A program made the position numbers and the translations under genes. From assembly GCA_947461165.1 (NCBI GenBank), contig CANHJR010000089.1:1-5976 (forward strand): a stretch of 5,976 bases of DNA. Reading direction: 5' to 3'. Below, piece by piece: positions 1 to 5,458 of the stretch; the first letter of the stretch is position 1, and each line of letters begins with the position of its first letter. A model generated the notes under the pieces. The model had not been told where the DNA came from, searched no databases, and saw only the letters and a program-made list of their open reading frames with translations. Source of the DNA: Saprospirales bacterium. GTDB lineage: Bacteria > Bacteroidota > Bacteroidia > Chitinophagales > JADJOU01.

Positions 1-1
1 A

Positions 2-565
2 GATCACGATATGGTCGCTTCTTGTATAGCTCTATTTGGCAATAAGCCTGGGATTGCTTGTATCATAGGTACGGGATCGAATAGTTGTGTATGGAATGGG
101 CAAGAAATTACAGCCAATGTTCCAGCGCTTGGTTATATTCTTGGAGATGAAGCTTCAGGGGCTTCAATGGGAAAAGAGATATTAAAGCACTATATATATA
201 AGACGTTCCCTGTCGAAATCCAAGATTATATTTATAAAGAATACGGCCTAAAAAAGGATGATATCTTTAATGCCGTATACAAGGGTGAATTGCCCAATCG
301 CTTTCTTGCAAGCTTTTCAAGAGTTGCCTCTGCCTTTCGTGAAGTTCCAGGTATCCAACAGATCATACGCAATGGGTTTCAGGATTTCATTCAGTTTCAC
401 ATTATCTGTTACCCAGAATCCAAAACCTTACCAATTGGTTCCGTGGGAAGTATATCAGAAGTTTTTCGGGAGGAGTTTGAATCTGAATTGGCTCAATTCA
501 ATCTCAATCTTAACCTTGTCGTCAAAGAGCCAATCGGAAATCTGGTGAAATTTCATTTTGGTTAG
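2..565 (+). CDS. BadF/BcrA-type ATPase or N-acetylglucosamine kinase-like sugar kinase, C-terminal part (5' end outside window)
   Basis: The frame is open from base 2 and the first codons read Asp-His-Asp-Met, so the gene enters from the left; 187 residues are visible. It looks like the C-terminal two thirds of an ASKHA-fold kinase of the BadF/BadG/BcrA/BcrD family, in Bacteroidota usually called N-acetylglucosamine kinase and about 280 residues long. Seen: the phosphate-2 motif GTGSNS (nt 68-85), then GYILGDEASGASMGKEIL, the family's LGDExSG segment. The end carries GSVGSISEVFREEF and KEPIGNLVKFH, matching the usual C-terminal GS(V/I)(A/G)... and ..P..GL..YH pattern. The Asp codon at 8-10 aligns by position with the catalytic Asp just upstream of the GTGSN loop in human NAGK (inference). 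Expected role: cytoplasmic ATP-dependent phosphorylation of GlcNAc or a related amino sugar, for wall recycling or chitin use. The substrate is not proven by this fragment. The ATG at nt 11 is internal, not a start. The stop is TAG, 34 nt before the next gene. Confidence 0.85.
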   Translation, partial: DHDMVASCIALFGNKPGIACIIGTGSNSCVWNGQEITANVPALGYILGDEASGASMGKEILKHYIYKTFPVEIQDYIYKEYGLKKDDIFNAVYKGELPNRFLASFSRVASAFREVPGIQQIIRNGFQDFIQFHIICYPESKTLPIGSVGSISEVFREEFESELAQFNLNLNLVVKEPIGNLVKFHFG

Positions 566-594
566 AAAATAGGCGTCTGTTTATATTGAAGGTA

Positions 595-602
595 TATCTT
601 TG
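595..602 (+). promoter_or_regulatory. Possible -7 box (TATCTTTG) overlapping a TTG start codon
   Basis: TATCTTTG matches the Bacteroidota -7 consensus TAnnTTTG exactly. It sits within the 10-mer TATATCTTTG that recurs upstream of the helicase. It covers the proposed TTG start at 600, and no TTG-like -33 element lies 17-23 nt upstream. It may therefore be chance; if real, the protein would have to start downstream, for example at ATG 672. Confidence 0.25.
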
Positions 603-1118
603 TCCAAAACCAAAACATTGAGACGTATAACCAACAAGCAAGATCTTTTAGAAAACATCAACACACTAGATATGATTTTATCTAGCGGTGATAATAAAGA
701 AAAAAAGGAACTTAAGAGTATGATTTCACGCGGATCTAGTCTTTTGTGTTATAAAACGGATACTGAACTTAAATTTGCTCCAGGGAAGTTTCTAGGATAT
801 AAGGACAATGATCTTCTAAAATATAAGACCAATAATATCAAGGATGGAAGAGAGTCCAATGATATTATTTCTAAAATTCTAAACCAAAAACTTCAGTTTA
901 CCGAAATTCTAGAAGAGCAATTTGCAAACTATTGTGAGAATTTAGGTCAACAAGTGGAAGACAAAAAACATAAGTTCTGGACATTGGAACTCGAAATGAA
1001 AACGAAAATCAGTCCTAAAGCCACAAAACCAAAACTACCTGTAAAAGTTAAAAACGAAAATACGCTCAAAAAGCCTGTAACAAAGCGCGTGAAAAAAGAA
1101 GCGGATCCAAATATTTAG
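600..1118 (+). CDS. Unassigned basic protein with FAPGKFLGY/DGRES core and lysine-rich tail
   Basis: A 172-residue soluble protein with no signal peptide or membrane segment. The proposed start is TTG at 600, giving MSKTKT; an in-frame TAG lies at 570-572. The first in-frame ATG is at 672 (residue 25), and starting there would remove a plausible N-terminal helix. The core, residues 45-98, holds GSSLLCYKTDTELKFAPGKF followed by LGYKDND, then DGRESNDIISKIL. Residues 102-130 read LEEQFANYCENLG...HKFWTLELE. From memory, this order (FxPSxFxGYxxN, DGRxTNxxISxIL, LExxYxxFCxxLG, RKFW) recurs in proteins fused to or near HNH-type nucleases; I cannot confirm that here. No HNH, PD-(D/E)xK or other catalytic signature is visible. 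Residues 134-167 are rich in Lys and Pro, fitting a disordered nucleic-acid-binding tail (inference). It follows the kinase by 34 nt and could be co-transcribed with it. Its stop interleaves with that of the opposing gene. Function unknown. Confidence 0.75.
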   Translation: MSKTKTLRRITNKQDLLENINTLDMILSSGDNKEKKELKSMISRGSSLLCYKTDTELKFAPGKFLGYKDNDLLKYKTNNIKDGRESNDIISKILNQKLQFTEILEEQFANYCENLGQQVEDKKHKFWTLELEMKTKISPKATKPKLPVKVKNENTLKKPVTKRVKKEADPNI

Positions 1119-1945
1119 TCAGTACGCAGTGGAACATCGTTCGTATATAGCTCGCGTGATTTCATCGAATCCCAGCTAAATGCTGACGCCTTGCTCCATT
1201 TGTCTAATAATGGCACCATAACGCTCAATAAGAATAAGGAGTACAGTGGTGCTCCTTTTACAAAACAGAAGGCTGACAAATAAAAGGCCAAAGCAGCAAC
1301 AAGAAAGGTCCATATGATCCTAGCAGATCGCGAATTGGGCGTCGATGAAGGGTCTGTAATCATAAAAAAGCTAAATAGAAGAATCGAGCCATTGGTCAGG
1401 TTCTGATAGAAGTAATCCAATGGCCAACCTTTGTAAAGGATATTCCAACAAAAATCCATTCCGAAATAAAAAAATGCAAACGAAAGCACCAAATCAATCT
1501 TGGATAGATTTGTCAAAATCATAAGCCCCAAGCTTCCAACTACAAAAAAAAGTATCGTGCTATTTCCCCACTGTCCTGGAGAAACCCAGGCCAAACCTGT
1601 AAACAAAATGATAAAAACAACCCCGAAATTTGCTGGATTGATAAAATGTTTGCCACCAATTCTAAAAATATATTTGGAGCCAATGGCGAAAAAACCAGCC
1701 AAACCAAAAATAAAAGGATGATTTGATCGCAGGAGGATGGACAATCCTAGAGCAGTGATCAATGAACTCTTGACCGTATTGATCGGTAGATTAAATGCAA
1801 GACAAAACAAGCTTTGCGTCAACAGAGCGACAGCAATAACTGATAACACATTTGTAAAATTAGTATCCCAATTGAGAATCAGAATCCCAAACAATAAGAA
1901 ACTGCCTAAAAATAGAATTTGTAAAAGTCGAAGGTCAAATTTCAT
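1115..1945 (-). CDS. RnfD/NqrB-like integral membrane protein (stand-alone)
   Basis: A 276-residue, very hydrophobic protein with about 8-10 predicted membrane helices (around residues 8-25, 32-52, 59-72, 78-95, 104-120, 130-146, 150-167, 185-197, 209-228 and 233-248). Two conserved stretches place it near the NQR2/RnfD/RnfE family: KYIFRIGGKHFINPANFGVV (91-110) and MITDPSSTPNSRSARIIW (195-212), the latter equivalent to the TDPxxxP segment of RnfD/NqrB. True NqrB and RnfD carry covalent FMN on the Thr of an SGAT motif; here the corresponding loop reads SPGQWGNST (122-130) and no SGAT is present. No other Rnf/Nqr subunit is nearby. Such orphan homologues are often auto-named RnfABCDGE subunit D or, in some contexts, enediyne protein UnbU. 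The family is clear, but a redox or ion-pumping role is unproven. The ATG at 1943-1945 is the natural start: a -7 box lies just upstream and helix 1 begins at residue 8. Transcribed alone, against its neighbours. Confidence 0.85.
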   Translation of the reverse strand: MKFDLRLLQILFLGSFLLFGILILNWDTNFTNVLSVIAVALLTQSLFCLAFNLPINTVKSSLITALGLSILLRSNHPFIFGLAGFFAIGSKYIFRIGGKHFINPANFGVVFIILFTGLAWVSPGQWGNSTILFFVVGSLGLMILTNLSKIDLVLSFAFFYFGMDFCWNILYKGWPLDYFYQNLTNGSILLFSFFMITDPSSTPNSRSARIIWTFLVAALAFYLSAFCFVKGAPLYSLFLLSVMVPLLDKWSKASAFSWDSMKSRELYTNDVPLRTD

Positions 1946-1967
1946 GGGTATCTACAAAAAAGAGTTG

Positions 1968-1975
1968 CAAATGTA
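1968..1975 (-). promoter_or_regulatory. -7 promoter element (TACATTTG) of the RnfD-like gene
   Basis: On the minus strand this reads TACATTTG, an exact TAnnTTTG match. It ends 22 nt before the ATG at 1945, so a start site about 7 nt downstream would give a leader of roughly 15 nt. No clear TTTG -33 element is seen. Instead, the -33 zone contains the inverted repeat at 1985-2002. Confidence 0.55.
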
Positions 1976-1984
1976 CATAAAACC

Positions 1985-2002
1985 ATCATATCTTATTATG
2001 AT
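1985..2002. repeat. Small inverted repeat in the -33 region of the RnfD-like promoter
   Basis: ATCATA (1985-1990) and TATGAT (1997-2002) are perfect inverted copies separated by TCTTAT. The repeat is centred about 22 nt upstream of the minus-strand -7 box, where a -33 element or an operator would be expected. The arms are short and AT-rich, so chance is a real possibility. Confidence 0.3.
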
Positions 2003-2192
2003 TTTCAGATGATGTTGTTGTTAACTTTTTCATATCACCTTTGTTTGACTGAAAATCCTATCGTCCTTTTTTATTGAAATTGTTTTCGTGTTTTGAATCG
2101 AGACTTGAATAGTCGTAGCCAAGATTTTGTTTTCAAATTTTTTCTAAAAACAATTCGGCAATTTACCCAAACCAATTCATATCCAATTACTA

Positions 2193-2200
2193 TATCTTTG
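2193..2200 (+). promoter_or_regulatory. -7 promoter element (TATCTTTG) of the helicase gene
   Basis: TATCTTTG is an exact TAnnTTTG match that ends 17 nt before the ATG at 2218. Transcription starting about 7 nt downstream would leave a leader of roughly 10 nt, short but typical for the phylum. No convincing -33 TTTG is visible at the usual spacing. Confidence 0.55.
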
Positions 2201-2217
2201 GGCATTGAACCAGACCA

Positions 2218-4131
2218 ATGCAACCAATTTCAAGATTTGAAAATTTAGAAAAAGCTATACAATTAGAGCATGATTACGAAAAATCAATCTACTTAGAAGC
2301 ATTACATCAAAACAGTATCGCCAATTTGGTTGTCGATGGATTTGTTTGGTATCCACTTCAAATCATAGATTCGGGTTACAGCGTCGGTGAATATCCCTAT
2401 CTTACTCTTGAAATGGACGAACAAAAGCTACAGTCACATAAGTTCAAATCAGGATCGGTTATTCAATTTTTTCAAAATATTGATGGTGATATTCACAAGC
2501 AAAAGGTAGGTGCAACGATATATTATGTCAATCGAAATAGATGTAAAATCATTTTTGAAGATAATGAACTGCCAGAGTGGTATGACGAAGGGAAAATAGG
2601 GATAGCGCTGGACTATGATGAGCGAACGATCAAAGAAATGAAACTGGCTATGGTCGCCATCAAGAATGCCAAAGACAGTCCTGCAGCCGATATTCGAGAT
2701 ATTATATATCGAGAGAGAAATCTAGAAACAATTGTGGTAGCGCCTTTTGTACCAAAGAATAAGAACCTCAACCCATCGCAAATGGAGGCGATATCCAATA
2801 TTATTCACACGGAAGATATTGCGATGGTTTATGGTCCTCCAGGAACAGGGAAGACGACAACCTTGGTAGAGGCTATCGTGCAATTAGCAAAAAAACAAGA
2901 TCAAATCTTAGTGACAGCCGCGAGTAATAGCGCTGTGGATCTGCTCGTCGATAAGTTGCACTCTACAGACCTTCGAGTTGTTCGAATTGGCAATATATCA
3001 AGGGTTCATGAGGATATCATCGCTCATACATTAGACTACAAAATCGAAAAGTCTCCTGAATTTCAGGAAATTAAAAAACTGCGAAAACGCGCTGATGAGT
3101 TTCGGAAAATGGCCAATAAGTATAAACGAAAATTTGGAGCAGATGAGCGCGAGCAGAGGAGACTTCTCATTCAAGAAGTCAAAGAAATCAACAAACATAT
3201 TCTTTGGATTGAAGATTATCTGGTGGCAAAAATTATGGATCAAGCAGAAGTCATCTGCACAACCTTGGTTGGATGTGAATCGAGGTATGTTCGAGATCGA
3301 AAGTTTAAATACTGCGTTATAGACGAGGCATCCCAGGCGCTAGAGCCTGCAACCTGGATTCCGATTATGAAATCAGAACGAGTCATCCTCGCTGGTGATC
3401 CGTTTCAACTGCCACCGACAGTCAAAAATCGCGAAGCTGAAAAATTTGGACTCAACCTTTCGCTCATGGAGCAGTGCTTTGGATTGAAGTCTCGTGTATT
3501 CTTGCTAGACACTCAGTATCGAATGAAGGCCGAAATTATTGGCTTCAGCAATCTAGCTTTTTATGAAAGCAAGCTAAAATCTGCGCCGAATACGGATCAT
3601 AACATTTTCAAAATCAAAGATTTTCAGTATGAACCGCTTCTGTTTATTGATACTGCAGGATGTGGATTTGATGAGGTTCGCAATGAGAAAACAGAGAGTT
3701 TGTACAATCCGGATGAAACAAAACTATTGTTTGATTATTTAGAAAAAACCTTACTGGAACTGTCTTACTCTTTTGAAAATATGACCATTGGAGTCGTTGC
3801 GCCATATCGTGAGCAAGTGATTGCGATGCGGCAATATGATATGGATAATAATCAACTTTCGCAACATTACAATATGGATATCGAGACAATTGATTCCTTT
3901 CAAGGACAAGAGCGAGATATAATTTTTATATCGATGGTTCGATCCAACGAACATGGCAATATCGGTTTTCTTCAAGACTATCGAAGGATGAATGTTGCTT
4001 TTACCCGAGCAAAAAGGATGCTTCGAGTATTTGGAGATAGCGGAACTATTGGCTCTGATAAGTTCTATCAGCAATGGATTCATTATATCGAATCCATAGG
4101 AGGCTATAAGAGTGCTTGGGAGTTTCTCTGA
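2218..4131 (+). CDS. Superfamily 1B DNA/RNA helicase, IGHMBP2/UPF1-like
   Basis: A complete 637-residue helicase, about the usual length for the bacterial IGHMBP2-type family. Residues 1-180 form an N-terminal region that looks like the beta-barrel of this family. Core motifs in order: Q motif LNPSQMEAI (184-192); Walker A GPPGTGKT (206-213); motif Ia TAASNSAVD (233-241); Walker B/motif II VIDEASQALEP (367-377, DEAS 369-372); motif III GDPFQLPP (393-400); motif IV TQYRM (432-436); motif V TIDSFQGQERD (557-567); motif VI NVAFTRAKR (592-600). Between Ia and II, residues 280-335 are a strongly charged helical insertion rich in Lys, Arg and Glu, in the place of domain 1C of UPF1. Family knowledge: these enzymes use ATP to move 5' to 3' on single-stranded nucleic acid; whether this one acts on DNA or RNA cannot be told. 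All catalytic residues are present, so it should be active in the cytoplasm. ATG 2218 fits the promoter at 2193; the next Met is residue 66. It appears to be its own transcription unit. Confidence 0.95.
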   Translation: MQPISRFENLEKAIQLEHDYEKSIYLEALHQNSIANLVVDGFVWYPLQIIDSGYSVGEYPYLTLEMDEQKLQSHKFKSGSVIQFFQNIDGDIHKQKVGATIYYVNRNRCKIIFEDNELPEWYDEGKIGIALDYDERTIKEMKLAMVAIKNAKDSPAADIRDIIYRERNLETIVVAPFVPKNKNLNPSQMEAISNIIHTEDIAMVYGPPGTGKTTTLVEAIVQLAKKQDQILVTAASNSAVDLLVDKLHSTDLRVVRIGNISRVHEDIIAHTLDYKIEKSPEFQEIKKLRKRADEFRKMANKYKRKFGADEREQRRLLIQEVKEINKHILWIEDYLVAKIMDQAEVICTTLVGCESRYVRDRKFKYCVIDEASQALEPATWIPIMKSERVILAGDPFQLPPTVKNREAEKFGLNLSLMEQCFGLKSRVFLLDTQYRMKAEIIGFSNLAFYESKLKSAPNTDHNIFKIKDFQYEPLLFIDTAGCGFDEVRNEKTESLYNPDETKLLFDYLEKTLLELSYSFENMTIGVVAPYREQVIAMRQYDMDNNQLSQHYNMDIETIDSFQGQERDIIFISMVRSNEHGNIGFLQDYRRMNVAFTRAKRMLRVFGDSGTIGSDKFYQQWIHYIESIGGYKSAWEFL

Positions 4132-4135
4132 TTTT

Positions 4136-4170
4136 TTTGTAACATTATCGATCAATGCATACTAATTTTG
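4136..4170 (+). promoter_or_regulatory. Promoter of the sigma-factor operon (TTTG, 23 nt, TAATTTTG)
   Basis: The -7 box TAATTTTG is at 4163-4170 (exact TAnnTTTG). A TTTG at 4136-4139 lies 23 nt upstream, at the long end of the spacing reported for Flavobacterium-type promoters. The -7 box ends 18 nt before the TTG start at 4189, giving a predicted leader of about 10-12 nt. The -33 candidate lies in the T run directly after the helicase stop, so the two signals share sequence. Confidence 0.55.
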
Positions 4171-4188
4171 AAAAAAAGCACGAAATAA

Positions 4189-4695
4189 TTGTCAAAAGAG
4201 CAATCGTTTTTAGATCAGATAAACCAACATCGCGGTATTCTCTACAAGATTGCAAGAATATATGTGGATGATCCGGAAGATCGAGCAGATCTGATTCAAG
4301 AAATGACCTATCAGGTTTGGCGAAGTTATGACAGCTTCAAGTCGCAAAGCCTTTTCAGTACATATTTGTATCGTATTTGTCTTAACACAGCTATTTTATC
4401 TTTCAAAAAGGAAAAACGGCGTATGACAACAGAGGAGTCTTTCTATATTGAAACAGAACACATTTTACAAGATGATGAGAACTCAAAAGAGATACAATTG
4501 TCTAAAATATACTATGCATTCAAGCATCTGACAGAAATCGAGAAAGCGATCCTATTTCAATATCTAGAAGGTCTTCCTCATTCCGATATTTCCAGAAACC
4601 TAGGACTATCAGAGGTGAACGTACGTGTGCGTTTTCATAGAATAAAAGAGAAAATTAAATCGATCATTTCTAAAACTGAAGAAAATGAAAATTGA
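4189..4695 (+). CDS. ECF-type sigma-70 family RNA polymerase sigma factor
   Basis: 168 residues, the size of an extracytoplasmic-function (group 4) sigma factor holding only regions 2 and 4. Region 2 spans about residues 14-75: ILYKIARIYVDDPEDRADLI, then QEMTYQVW (the DxxQE helix at 34-38), and the FSTYLYRICLNTAI segment (56-69), which forms the -10 recognition surface in this family. A charged linker (73-105) follows. Region 4 spans about 107-160, with a helix-turn-helix at 129-155 (LPHSDISRNLGLSEVNVRVR, then FHRIKEKI). The start must be TTG at 4189: the codon before it is an in-frame TAA, and the first ATG is residue 39, inside region 2. The product directs RNA polymerase to a small regulon, which the sequence does not reveal. 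It overlaps the next gene by 11 nt, so the two are almost certainly co-transcribed and translationally coupled. Its own promoter looks like the housekeeping type, so self-activation is not evident. Confidence 0.93.
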   Translation: MSKEQSFLDQINQHRGILYKIARIYVDDPEDRADLIQEMTYQVWRSYDSFKSQSLFSTYLYRICLNTAILSFKKEKRRMTTEESFYIETEHILQDDENSKEIQLSKIYYAFKHLTEIEKAILFQYLEGLPHSDISRNLGLSEVNVRVRFHRIKEKIKSIISKTEENEN

Positions 4696-5320
4696 CAATA
4701 TCCAAGAAATATGGCAGTCTGAAAGCAACAATCAAGATCAACCAATCTTGAATCAATTGAGCGCGTCTGAAAAATTTCAGAATCCAATTCGAAAAATCAA
4801 ACGAAATATGATTTTTGAATTTGTTTGTTATCTGCTTAGTTTTTTCTTGATACTGAAGGTGGTTGCAAGAAACGAAGCTTTTTTGAATGAAAAATTATCT
4901 AATTATTATATCGTTTTTGCAGTTCAAGGAATGGTGTGTTTAGCATTTTTTTATCAGTTTTATCTATTTTATAAAACTATCAGCAAGGTTCAATTGACAA
5001 CCTTGAAAAACTTAGTAATCTTTCGGTATGAACTGAAGATCGCTCTGCATATTTATCGAATTTATTGCTATTTATTTGCAATTATTGCTCTTCCGATTAT
5101 TCTTGTTATATTATTTCAAATTGGTCAAATTTCATTTGAAATAAACAACATCGATATAGTCAAATGGCTAGTTTCTATAGCTCCATCTGGCATTTTGATA
5201 ACATTCTTTTTTATATTTTTGTTTACAGAATTGTATCTGTATACTAGTTATGGAATTTATATTAAACGAGTCGATAAGATTCTAAAGGAAATGGAGGATC
5301 AGGTTGATGAAAATGTCTGA
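4685..5320 (+). CDS. Four-TM membrane protein coupled to the ECF sigma factor; candidate sigma regulator
   Basis: 211 residues: a soluble N-terminal segment of about 40 residues, four predicted membrane helices (about 41-60, 74-96, 122-146, 160-188) and a short charged C-terminal tail. The positive-inside rule places both ends and the 97-120 loop (YKTISKVQLTTLKNLVIFRY) in the cytoplasm. The N-terminus MKIDNIQEIWQSES resembles the short '(D/N)xLxxxWQ' opening that I recall from small membrane proteins encoded next to ECF sigma genes in Bacteroidota. The ATG lies inside the sigma gene (overlap ATGAAAATTGA), the classic arrangement of a sigma/anti-sigma pair. It lacks the HxxxCxxC zinc motif of ZAS anti-sigma factors and any FecR-like periplasmic domain. 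If it restrains the sigma factor it must do so differently, perhaps through its 40-residue cytoplasmic N-terminus (inference). The gene is complete and no enzyme motif is visible. An anti-sigma role is likely by context, not by homology. Confidence 0.85.
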   Translation: MKIDNIQEIWQSESNNQDQPILNQLSASEKFQNPIRKIKRNMIFEFVCYLLSFFLILKVVARNEAFLNEKLSNYYIVFAVQGMVCLAFFYQFYLFYKTISKVQLTTLKNLVIFRYELKIALHIYRIYCYLFAIIALPIILVILFQIGQISFEINNIDIVKWLVSIAPSGILITFFFIFLFTELYLYTSYGIYIKRVDKILKEMEDQVDENV

Positions 5321-5364
5321 CCCTACTTCTAGCAGAACAATACGTTTTTTCGGAAATGGGTTAT

Positions 5365-5372
5365 TACATTTG
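5365..5372 (+). promoter_or_regulatory. Upstream tandem -7 box (TACATTTG)
   Basis: An exact TAnnTTTG match, identical to the copy 45 nt downstream, lying in the loop between the inverted arms 5352-5357 and 5380-5385. It would give a leader of about 80 nt for the PpiD-like gene. No clear -33 partner is seen, so it may be a second promoter or chance. Confidence 0.3.
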
Positions 5373-5409
5373 GCCTCTGATTTCCCTTCCTAAAATAAAA
5401 AAAAAATAG

Positions 5410-5417
5410 TACATTTG
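5410..5417 (+). promoter_or_regulatory. -7 promoter element (TACATTTG) of the PpiD-like gene
   Basis: TACATTTGCAC is a very typical Bacteroidota -7 context. The box ends 41 nt before the ATG at 5459, giving a leader of about 35 nt. It is preceded almost directly by ten A residues (5397-5406). No good TTTG stands at -33; the sequence there is TTCC. Confidence 0.6.
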
Positions 5418-5458
5418 CACCCTTACAAAAAACGCAACATACTAGATTTTAAAAGACT

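Larger units (their letters stand above)
1946..2217. other. Divergent intergenic region between RnfD-like gene and helicase
   Basis: 272 nt without a supportable gene. It is AT-rich with several short T runs (for example in 2066-2160). It holds one -7 box facing left (1968-1975), one facing right (2193-2200) and the inverted repeat at 1985-2002. The middle, about 2030-2190, shows no RNA gene, no long hairpin and no repeated motif that I can support. Confidence 0.7.
5321..5458. other. Intergenic region upstream of the PpiD-like gene
   Basis: 138 nt with no gene. It contains two TACATTTG boxes (5365-5372 and 5410-5417), an A10 tract at 5397-5406, and an inverted repeat GGAAAT (5352-5357) / ATTTCC (5380-5385) around the first box. 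The only terminator-like element after the membrane-protein gene is a 4-bp stem (TTCT/AGAA, 5327-5337) followed by T6 at 5345-5350, which is weak. Confidence 0.6.

Noticed and set aside
258..548. 96-codon open frame inside the sugar-kinase gene in another frame
   Set aside because: Fully nested in a frame that continues a recognised kinase C-terminus; no separate start signal.
1500..2012. Two plus-strand open frames (1500-1721 and 1737-2012) opposite the RnfD-like gene
   Set aside because: Both are antisense to a clear membrane-protein family member; their Lys/Pro/Asn-rich content is what the complement of Phe/Leu/Gly codons gives.
2102..2114. GACT-TGAAT-AGTC mini-hairpin in the divergent intergenic region
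   Set aside because: A 4-bp stem is expected by chance in 272 nt and sits at no meaningful distance from either promoter.
2218..4131. Helicase as part of a phage-defence cassette
   Set aside because: The protein is a plain IGHMBP2/UPF1-like helicase of normal length with no nuclease fusion; no nuclease, methylase, protease or other defence gene flanks it, and it has its own promoter.
4132..4138. T7 run directly after the helicase stop codon as an intrinsic terminator
   Set aside because: No stable GC-rich stem precedes it; only a loose AGAG/CTCT pairing with a long loop. The T run more plausibly contributes the -33 TTTG of the sigma operon.
3751..4155. 134-codon open frame on the minus strand opposite the helicase C-terminus
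   Set aside because: It lies entirely over conserved helicase motifs V and VI, has no promoter-like sequence and reads as low-quality composition; a shadow of the real gene.
5327..5350. Hairpin TTCT-AGC-AGAA plus T6 as a terminator after the membrane-protein gene
   Set aside because: The stem is only four base pairs with three A/T pairs, and the T run starts seven bases later; too weak to call.
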